A stretch of 5,862 nt of DNA from Rhodospirillales bacterium. GTDB taxonomy: Bacteria > Pseudomonadota > Alphaproteobacteria > Reyranellales > Reyranellaceae. Positions 1 through 5,862 of the stretch are shown one piece after another (position 1 is the stretch's first letter; each line of letters opens with the position of its first letter). Under the pieces are notes generated by a model. It did no database searches. It was not told the DNA's origin and saw nothing but the letters and a program-made list of their open reading frames with translations. Location of the stretch: positions 1-5,862 of the forward strand of contig JABMNB010000488.1 in NCBI GenBank assembly GCA_013205335.1, given 5' to 3'. A program made the translations under genes and the position numbers.

Positions 1-1301
<1,301 letters not shown>

Positions 1302-1312
1302 AACATGTTCCT

Positions 1313-1392
1313 CTCCCCCTCTGGGGAGAGGCCAGGTGAGGGGATCGAGTGGGTGCGTCGCCCCCTCACCCGACCTCTCCCCACAGGGGGAG
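1313..1392. repeat. Large imperfect inverted repeat (REP-like element) between gltB and gltD
   Basis: Two 31-nt arms at 1313-1343 and 1362-1392 are complementary at 28 of 31 positions and enclose an 18-nt loop (1344-1361). Each arm also holds its own 6-bp hairpin: CTCCCC/GGGGAG at 1313-1318 with 1323-1328, and at 1377-1382 with 1387-1392. The element can therefore fold as one long stem or as two short hairpins. The core CCCCTCACC...CCTCTCCCC is a sequence type I know as widely dispersed between genes in alphaproteobacteria. That it is repeated elsewhere in this genome is inference, since only one copy is in the window. It starts 12 nt after the gltB stop and ends 37 nt before the gltD ATG, so in RNA it could attenuate or terminate transcription or protect the upstream message. 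No U-run follows, so it is not a classical intrinsic terminator. Confidence 0.85.
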
Positions 1393-1429
1393 CGGGGGCA
1401 GAATCAAGTGAGCTGAAGGGTAGAAGACG

Positions 1430-2881
1430 ATGGGTCTCGCCACAGGTTTCCTCGAGATCGAGCGCAGGGAACGGTCTTACGAAAAGGTCGAGCAGCGCCT
1501 CAAGAACTACAATGAGTTCGTGCTGCCGATGCCGCCGGCCGAGGTCTCGCGGCAGGGCGCGCGCTGCATGGATTGCGGCATCCCGTATTGCCACAACGGC
1601 TGCCCGGTCAATAACATCATCCCCGAGTGGAATGAGCTGGTGCGCCGCGACCGCTGGAAGGATGCGCTCGAGGTCCTGCACTCGACCAATAACTTCCCGG
1701 AATTCACCGGCCGCATCTGCCCCGCGCCCTGCGAGGCTTCGTGCACGCTGAACATCGACGACAACCCGGTGACCATCAAGTCGATCGAATGCGCGATCGT
1801 CGACCGCGGCTGGCAGGAGGGCTGGATCGAGCCGCTCTTTCCCGCGCACAAGACGGGCAAGCGCGTCGCGGTCGTTGGCTCCGGCCCGGCGGGTCTCGCC
1901 TGCGCCCAGCAGCTTGCGCGTGCCGGCCATTCGGTGACCTTGTTCGAGAAAGGCGACCGGATCGGTGGCCTGCTGCGCTACGGCATTCCCGACTTCAAGA
2001 TGGAGAAGCATCTCATCGACCGGCGCATGCGCCAGATGGAGGCCGAAGGAGTCGAGTTCCGGACCGGTGTCGAGGTCGGCGCGACGCTGTCGGTGAAGTC
2101 GCTGCTCGAAGGCTATGACGCCGTGGCCCTTACGGGCGGTGCGGAAGTACCGCGAGACCTCGAAGTGCAAGGGCGCGAGCTGAATGGCATCCACTTCGCC
2201 ATGGATTTCCTGACCCAGCAGAACAAGCGAAACGCCGGTGACGACGAAGCGCGCGCCGCGCCGCGCGGCACGCTCACCGCCAAGGGCAAGCATGTCATCG
2301 TGATCGGCGGCGGCGATACCGGCTCCGATTGCGTGGGTACCTCGAACCGTCATGGTGCGGCCTCGGTGACGCAGCTCGAGGTGATGCCGCAGCCGCCGGT
2401 GCACGAGAACAAGGCGCTGACCTGGCCGGACTGGCCGCTCAAGATGCGCACCTCGTCTTCGCACGAGGAAGGCGCTGCCCGCGACTTCGCGGTCCTGACC
2501 AGGCGGGCGCTGGGGAGCAACGGCAAGGTCGAGGCGCTGGAATGCGTGCGCGTCGAATGGGTTAAGGGCGCCGACGGCCGCATGGGCATGCAGGAGGTCG
2601 CAGGCAGCGCCTTCGAGCTCCGGGCCGACCTGGTGCTGCTGGCCATGGGCTTCGTGGGGCCGCGCAAGCCTGGCCTCGTCGAACAGGCGGGCGTTGCGCT
2701 CGATCCGCGCGGCAATGTCGCGGCCAGCGTGCAGGATTACCGGACGACGGTGCCGAAGCTGTTTGCCGCGGGCGACATGCGTCGCGGCCAGTCACTGGTC
2801 GTCTGGGCGATCCGCGAAGGTCGCCAGTGTGCTCGGTCGATCGACGAAAGCCTGATGGGGCATTCCACCCTGCCGCGGTGA
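1430..2881 (+). CDS. gltD: Glutamate synthase (NADPH) small subunit
   Basis: Complete 483-residue GOGAT beta subunit, normal length for the family. It oxidises NADPH through FAD and passes electrons over iron-sulfur clusters to GltB. The N-terminal adrenodoxin-like domain has cysteine motifs CMDCGIPYCHNGCP (Cys46, 49, 54, 58) and CPAPCEASC (Cys97, 101, 105), the two 4Fe-4S cluster motifs of the subunit. The FAD-binding Rossmann motif is VAVVGSGPAGLACA (G150-x-G152-xx-G155), followed by GGLLRYGIPDFKM. The NADPH-binding motif is VIVIGGGDTGSD (G293-G298). The C-terminal FAD motif is LFAAGDMRRGQSLVVWAI (A447-G448-D449). The ATG at 1430 is supported by GAAGGG at 1415-1420 with a 9-nt gap and by the family-typical N-terminus MGLATGFLEIER. 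It is co-directional with gltB, but the gap is interrupted by the inverted repeat, so the two genes may not be expressed at equal levels. All expected residues are present. Confidence 0.97.
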   Translation: MGLATGFLEIERRERSYEKVEQRLKNYNEFVLPMPPAEVSRQGARCMDCGIPYCHNGCPVNNIIPEWNELVRRDRWKDALEVLHSTNNFPEFTGRICPAPCEASCTLNIDDNPVTIKSIECAIVDRGWQEGWIEPLFPAHKTGKRVAVVGSGPAGLACAQQLARAGHSVTLFEKGDRIGGLLRYGIPDFKMEKHLIDRRMRQMEAEGVEFRTGVEVGATLSVKSLLEGYDAVALTGGAEVPRDLEVQGRELNGIHFAMDFLTQQNKRNAGDDEARAAPRGTLTAKGKHVIVIGGGDTGSDCVGTSNRHGAASVTQLEVMPQPPVHENKALTWPDWPLKMRTSSSHEEGAARDFAVLTRRALGSNGKVEALECVRVEWVKGADGRMGMQEVAGSAFELRADLVLLAMGFVGPRKPGLVEQAGVALDPRGNVAASVQDYRTTVPKLFAAGDMRRGQSLVVWAIREGRQCARSIDESLMGHSTLPR

Positions 2882-2936
2882 ACTGCGGAACAAGTGTGGT
2901 TCGCTTTGCAGGACAATTTATCCTAGAGTTTGCCGG

Positions 2937-3374
2937 GTGAAGCTTCTGCTCATTCAAGGCGCGAACATGGAGTATCTGGGCCGTCGTCAGCCTGAACTCT
3001 ATGGCACGACCACGGCCAAGGAACTCGATGCCGCTGTGCGCCGTCGGGCCAAGCAGCTCAGCGCCTCGGTCGACATTTTCTACACCAACACAGAAGGCGA
3101 GGCCGTCTCGGCGATCTACAAGGCCGATCGCGCCAAGATCGACGGGCTGTTGTTCAATCCCGCCGGATTTCTCCATGCCGGTCACGCTCTACGTGACTGC
3201 CTGCGGTCGATTTCGATGCCGGCGATCGAAATTCACATGACCAATATCGAAAAACGCGGCTTCGGCTCGATCACCGCCGAGGCAGCGGTCGGCATGATCG
3301 CGGGTTTCGGGGTCGATTCCTACCTTCTGGCCCTCGAGGCCATGGTAGCGCGATTGCGTCCAGCCTCGGCCTGA
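2937..3374 (+). CDS. Divergent type II 3-dehydroquinate dehydratase family protein (AroQ-like)
   Basis: The 145-residue product matches the type II dehydroquinase family over its whole length (usual length 140-150). True members dehydrate 3-dehydroquinate to 3-dehydroshikimate in the shikimate or quinate pathway and form dodecamers in the cytoplasm. By analogy with the Mycobacterium tuberculosis enzyme, the following are kept: Asn10 (in GAN), Arg17 and the catalytic Tyr22 (LGRRQPELYG), Asn74 (FNPAGF), His80, Asp87 (HALRD), Glu98 and the catalytic His100 (IEIH), and Arg107. The usual HAREEFRxHS after the strand reads EKRGFGSI here. It is about three residues shorter and lacks the second substrate-binding arginine and the RHS/HHS motif. 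The Ser after the catalytic His is Thr102. The start is GTG at 2937, giving the family-like MKLLLIQGAN; no clear Shine-Dalgarno precedes it. It lies 55 nt after gltD on the same strand. The family is secure; dehydroquinase activity is uncertain, so no gene symbol is given. Confidence 0.85.
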   Translation: MKLLLIQGANMEYLGRRQPELYGTTTAKELDAAVRRRAKQLSASVDIFYTNTEGEAVSAIYKADRAKIDGLLFNPAGFLHAGHALRDCLRSISMPAIEIHMTNIEKRGFGSITAEAAVGMIAGFGVDSYLLALEAMVARLRPASA

Positions 3375-4295
3375 CGGCCGATTTCGGCTTCGTAGGTCTT
3401 GATGTGGCGGGCGTCTTCCTGATCGGCGTCGGTGGCCGGTGTCTGCAGGGTGTCGAGGTAAGGCCTTTCCCTGGAGCGCAGGGAGTCGACCATGTCGAGC
3501 AGGAGATGCAGTGCCGGAAAGCCGCCAATGTTCGCGACCGCATCGCCGACGGCGCGTTTCAGCAGGTTGCGCGGCCGCGGCGTGACGTAAAGTCCGCGGC
3601 CGCCCCAATGCCGGAATGCCGCCTTGAGCTGCCCCATGTGTGCCTGGCCGGCCGGCAGGTTCGAAAGTCTGATGAGGCAATCCATCAGGCCGTCCCGCAG
3701 AACGCCCGCACAGGCCTGGTGCCGGGGAGGGCTTCGTAACAGCGTCGCCCATTTGAGCCAGAAGCGCGCCGACCACAGCAGCTGGGCAGTATCGTCCTTG
3801 GCTGAAGAAAGCCGGGGGGCCGTGTGCATACGGATGTAATACATGCCGACCTCGCGGCCGCGCACGTGCAGGCCGGCGAGGATCGCCTGGCCGCACAGAT
3901 CGAAATCCTCGTAGAAGCTCAGCGTCTCGTCCCACGCCACCTTATCGAACAGGCGGCGCGGCCACAGGATCGTAGTGTGGGTGATGGTGCGCAGGCTGTT
4001 CGGATCGAGAAACTGGGTCAGAGTTTCGGTGTCGGAGCGTTCTGCCGCCGCCCAGACCGCAGGGCCGAGCACGACCTCCTCGTCGACGATCGCGAAGTCG
4101 CGCGAGCGGCCGGCGATGAGCGAATTCGGCGGCCAGCATGGCGCGCGTTTCGTCCGTGGAGGCATCGTCGACGACGACGATCTCCTTGTCCGGCAATGTC
4201 TGCGCCTGCACGCCGATGAGCGCACGCCGAAGCAGCGAAGCGCGACTGCGCGTCGGCATGATGATGCTGACCCTGTTTCCCACAACCGTCCCCAA
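3320..4295 (-). pseudogene. Family 2 glycosyltransferase, frameshifted and internally deleted
   Basis: GT-A fold glycosyltransferases of family 2 move sugars from nucleotide-sugars onto glycans or lipids at the cytoplasmic membrane face. The N-terminal strand is clear in one frame: NRVSIIMPTRSRASLLRRAL, then KEIVVVDDASTDETRAML (down to about 4116), including the nucleotide-binding VDDAST. From about 4115 the protein continues in another frame: GRSRDFAIVDEEVVLGP, then WDETLSFYEDFDLCGQAI (the family-typical De.l.f.ED.Dl motif, 3896-3910), and a C-terminal tail to the TAG at 3320. Besides the frame change, the stretch that normally carries the N.G..aaRN.G segment and the DXD metal-binding motif (very roughly 50-60 residues) has no room between the two parts. 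This points to a deletion with frameshift rather than a single base error. The start is tentative: TTG 4295 or GTG 4283; an ATG at 4303 is out of frame with the N-terminal motif. It lies 49 nt downstream of the flavoprotein gene. Its 3' end overlaps the AroQ-like gene by 55 nt. Confidence 0.75.
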
Positions 4296-4344
4296 CCCAA
4301 CATTATTCTACTGTGACGCGCTGTGAGTTGTGCGGAGAATGTGG

Positions 4345-5265
4345 CTACCAGATGCCCGTCACTAGCGTGCTGGGTGCATAATCCCCGAAAATCGTGAGGT
4401 AGGGGAAAGCCGAACGGGTGCGCCACGCCCGCGCGACCCGGACGCGCCACAGCCGCTCGGTCCCTTCCGGCCCGATCTCGCCCGGATGCCAGTCGATGGC
4501 CACCGTGCCCTGGAGCTGTAGCATCTCCCCGGTGCCGAAATTCAAGAACAGCAGGCCGGCCCGTGGGTCGCCCAGCAGGTTGCCCAGCGTGTTGAAGAAG
4601 CGATTTCCGCGGAAGTCGGGAATGACGAGCGTGTCGCCGTGCACGCCGACGAAACCCGGCCGGCCGCCGCGATGGGACATGTCGAACCCGCCCTCGGCGC
4701 CCAGCTCGGCCCGGCCCCGGCTGGCAACGAAGAATGTGTCGGCTGATTCGATCAGATCGCGCGCCGCTTCGTCCAGCCCGGCCAACGTCTCGACCGGGCC
4801 GGGCTTCCTGTCGCGTCCGACGACCTTGCGCGTCTGGATGTATTGCGGGCAGTTGCCGAAGCTCTGGGCGATGTGGACCGTGAGCCCCTCGTCGCGTGTC
4901 ACGATACGGCCGTTGGCGCGGTTGCGCCGCCGCGTCGAGAGGTCGATCCCCAGGAGGCCGATGTCGGCGCCGGCCGCGAAGTCCAGTGCTGCGGGATCGC
5001 CCTCGCGCGGCAGGGCGTCGATGCGCAGCGTCGTCGGGTCGGGTGACGCGATGAACCCGGGCGAGCCCGTCAGAACTGATGCCATCGGCCAGCCCTGCGC
5101 ATCCGGCGTCGCGGTGAAAAGGTAGGGCAGCAGGCCGAAGAACTCGCGATGCTGCTCCGGCAGGAGGGGCCGGACCGGCGCCCTTCCCATGCGGTATCCG
5201 GCCAGTGCCTGCGCCGCCTGCTCGTCGGCATTGAATGGCAGGAAGTCCTTCATGTCGGCGGTCAT
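4345..5265 (-). CDS. Pyridoxamine 5'-phosphate oxidase-like flavin-nucleotide-binding protein (COG3576 type)
   Basis: The 306-residue protein resembles predicted flavin-nucleotide-binding proteins related to pyridoxamine-phosphate oxidase. In some bacteria the same module is fused to a ferredoxin-reductase-like part; here it stands alone. Visible blocks: an N-terminal helical lead (1-45); a first split-barrel-like segment with LLPYLFTATPDAQGWPMASV (46-65) and GSPGFIASPDPTTLRID (67-83); a middle block with SFGNCPQYIQTRKV (135-148); and a second barrel, VHGDTLVIPDFRGNRFFNTL (208-227) followed by DPRAGLLFLNFGTGEMLQLQG (from 233), the FMN-binding-type strands of the superfamily. There is no signal peptide or membrane segment, so it is likely cytoplasmic. 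The physiological substrate is unknown; a redox or flavin reductase role is inference. The ATG at 5265 is chosen because a perfect AGGAGG lies 7 nt upstream and because it overlaps the stop of a small upstream ORF (TGATG). The divergent LysR gene suggests it is the regulated target. Confidence 0.85.
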   Translation of the reverse strand: MTADMKDFLPFNADEQAAQALAGYRMGRAPVRPLLPEQHREFFGLLPYLFTATPDAQGWPMASVLTGSPGFIASPDPTTLRIDALPREGDPAALDFAAGADIGLLGIDLSTRRRNRANGRIVTRDEGLTVHIAQSFGNCPQYIQTRKVVGRDRKPGPVETLAGLDEAARDLIESADTFFVASRGRAELGAEGGFDMSHRGGRPGFVGVHGDTLVIPDFRGNRFFNTLGNLLGDPRAGLLFLNFGTGEMLQLQGTVAIDWHPGEIGPEGTERLWRVRVARAWRTRSAFPYLTIFGDYAPSTLVTGIW

Positions 5266-5345
5266 CACAGGCCCTCCTGCTTCTCGGGAAACTCCGCTTC
5301 GGCCTCGTGGGCGGCGGCACTGCAGAGGCAGTTTCCGTTCAACAT
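5265..5345 (-). CDS. Small 26-residue ORF coupled to the flavoprotein gene, with a GFA-like N-terminus
   Basis: ATG at 5345-5343, TGA at 5267-5265; the A of the TGA is the first base of the flavoprotein ATG (TGATG), the standard geometry for translational coupling. AAGGAG at 5357-5352 lies 6 nt before the ATG, a strong Shine-Dalgarno, so translation is likely. The peptide begins MLNGNCLCSAAAHEAEA and ends EFPEKQEGL. The G-x-CxC-x-A beginning resembles the first strand of glutathione-dependent formaldehyde-activating (GFA/CENP-V) zinc proteins, which typically start near GSCLCGAVRYE. That similarity is my recollection of the family, not a search result. It could be a leader peptide that helps load ribosomes on the next gene, a functional small protein, or the 5' remnant of a lost GFA gene whose start signals now serve the flavoprotein gene. 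Only two of the family's zinc-binding cysteines could be present, so it cannot be a working GFA enzyme. Confidence 0.55.
   Translation of the reverse strand: MLNGNCLCSAAAHEAEAEFPEKQEGL
5273..5278 (-). promoter_or_regulatory. Shine-Dalgarno of the flavoprotein gene, inside the small ORF
   Basis: A perfect AGGAGG on the minus strand, 7 nt from the ATG at 5265. It fixes the start of the flavoprotein gene and lies within the last codons of the small upstream ORF, so ribosomes finishing that ORF would stop at the next start codon. Confidence 0.75.
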
Positions 5346-5351
5346 CTTGGT

Positions 5352-5357
5352 CTCCTT
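5352..5357 (-). promoter_or_regulatory. Shine-Dalgarno of the small ORF
   Basis: AAGGAG on the minus strand, 6 nt from the ATG at 5345. It is as strong as the one before the flavoprotein gene, and it is the main reason for calling the 26-codon ORF. Confidence 0.65.
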
Positions 5358-5443
5358 CCGGCTGCCTCCAAGATAGGTTCGGATGATTGCGGCGATAACT
5401 GGAGGAGTGATAAAATAAGAATTCCACTATCTGAAAGAATGAC
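5358..5443. promoter_or_regulatory. Divergent promoter and operator region between the flavoprotein operon and the LysR gene
   Basis: This is the only clearly AT-richer patch in the right half (core about 5409-5440, with GATAAAATAAG and ATTCCACTATCTGAAAGAAT). Candidate symmetric sites: AGATAG at 5371-5376 and its complement CTATCT at 5427-5432; and TTC-N8-GAA at 5422-5435, which sits within an ATTC...GAAT pair (5421-5440). A possible plus-strand -10 is TAAAAT at 5411-5416, with a weak -35 TTGCGG at 5387-5392 (18-nt spacer). LysR regulators usually bind T-N11-A sites in such divergent regions, so this is the expected place. The exact operator and both transcription starts are inference. Confidence 0.4.
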
Positions 5444-5862
5444 ATGGACCGGCTGGACGAGTTCGCGATCTTCGTACGCATCGTCGAGGAGGGGAGTCTG
5501 GTCCGGGCGGCACAGCGCCTGCGCCGGTCGGCGCCGGCGGTGACGCGCGCCCTGGCGGCGCTCGAGGATCGCATCGGCGTGCGCCTGATCGATCGCACGA
5601 CGCGGCGGCTCGCGCCGACGGAGGCCGGGCGCGCTCTCTATGAACGGGCGCGTGCGGTCGTCGCGGACTATGAGGCCGCCGCAGCGGGTGCTCGCGAGGC
5701 GCCGGTGCGCGGGCTGCTGCGCATCGCCGCGCCCGTGCAATTCGGCCGGCGCCATGTCGCGCCGCTCGCGACGCGCTTCCTCGACAGTCACGACGGCGTC
5801 GAGATCGAACTCTTGCTGAACGATCGCAACGTCGACCTCATCGAGGAAGGGATCGACGTGGC
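5444..5862 (+). CDS. LysR-family transcriptional regulator, N-terminal part (3' end outside window)
   Basis: The frame stays open from ATG 5444 to the window end (139 complete codons; the family is usually about 300 residues). The N-terminal winged helix-turn-helix is typical: MDRLDEFAIFVRIVEEGSLV (1-20), the recognition region RAAQRLRRSAPAVTRALAAL (21-40), and the wing IGVRLIDRTTRRLAPTEAGR (44-63). A linker helix (64-86) and the start of the effector-binding domain follow (RGLLRIAAPVQFGRRHVAPL, then FLDSHDGVEIELLLNDRNVD). The pattern RGLLR..AP..FGR....PL is that of the CrgA/AaeR-like LysR subgroup. The competing ATG at 5439 is out of frame with this product. The Shine-Dalgarno is weak (GAAAGA at 5433-5438, 5-nt gap). 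The divergent position next to the small ORF and flavoprotein gene suggests it controls them and itself. Its effector cannot be told from the sequence. Confidence 0.93.
   Translation, partial: MDRLDEFAIFVRIVEEGSLVRAAQRLRRSAPAVTRALAALEDRIGVRLIDRTTRRLAPTEAGRALYERARAVVADYEAAAAGAREAPVRGLLRIAAPVQFGRRHVAPLATRFLDSHDGVEIELLLNDRNVDLIEEGIDV

Noticed and set aside
2869..2890. Possible terminator hairpin at the gltD end (CCGC...GCGG)
   Set aside because: The stem is only about four base pairs and there is no T-run.
2905..2924. Possible promoter (TTTGCA and TATCCT) just before the AroQ-like gene
   Set aside because: Spacing is short (8 nt) and the match is poor; transcription from gltD is as likely.
4311..4326. 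Direct repeat CTGTGA-CGCG-CTGTGA between the flavoprotein gene and the glycosyltransferase remnant
   Set aside because: It is only six bases repeated twice, without a promoter-like context; chance is sufficient.
3320..5320. A 666-codon open frame on the minus strand that runs through the flavoprotein gene into the glycosyltransferase
   Set aside because: Its first part is an out-of-frame reading of the flavoprotein gene, with Arg/Pro/Gly-rich low-information sequence. Only the part after about 4115 shows family motifs. It is not a fusion protein.
5266..5598. Extending the flavoprotein N-terminus upstream to 5598
   Set aside because: The frame is open, but the extra 111 residues are antisense to the LysR gene and resemble no family. 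The perfect AGGAGG before 5265 decides the start.

Overview
The window is GC-rich and gene-dense, and it looks like an alphaproteobacterial chromosome. The evidence is a GltB/GltD glutamate synthase pair of the proteobacterial NADPH type, a CCCCTCACC/CCTCTCCCC inverted repeat of a kind commonly dispersed in alphaproteobacterial genomes, and high-GC codon use throughout. A Rhodospirillales- or Reyranella-like organism would fit, but that is a guess; no rRNA or lineage-specific marker is present.

Left part (1-2881, + strand): the 3' third of gltB is followed by a complete gltD. Together they encode the NADPH-dependent glutamate synthase (GOGAT), which makes two glutamates from glutamine and 2-oxoglutarate. 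The two genes are separated by about 130 nt filled mostly by an 80-nt inverted repeat with 31-nt arms. Next (2937-3374, +) comes a small divergent member of the type II 3-dehydroquinate dehydratase (AroQ) family. It keeps most catalytic residues but has lost the arginine-containing part of the loop that follows the catalytic strand.

Middle part (3320-4295, - strand): a family 2 glycosyltransferase that appears broken. The nucleotide-binding N-terminus and the acceptor-side C-terminus are in different frames, and the central DXD segment is missing. Its 3' end overlaps the 3' end of the AroQ-like gene tail to tail.

Right part (4345-5862): a 306-residue flavin-binding protein of the pyridoxamine-phosphate-oxidase-like split-barrel superfamily (- strand) is preceded by a previously uncalled 26-codon ORF. 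That ORF has a strong Shine-Dalgarno and a TGATG overlap with the flavoprotein start, and it resembles the first residues of GFA/CENP-V-type zinc proteins. A LysR-family regulator, cut off by the window end, is transcribed divergently across an 86- to 98-nt AT-richer intergenic region. This is the classic arrangement for a LysR regulator controlling its neighbour.

I see no tRNA or rRNA gene, CRISPR array, insertion sequence or phage gene, and no convincing novel multi-gene system. The points most worth a second look are the small coupled ORF, the altered AroQ-like active site and the decayed glycosyltransferase.
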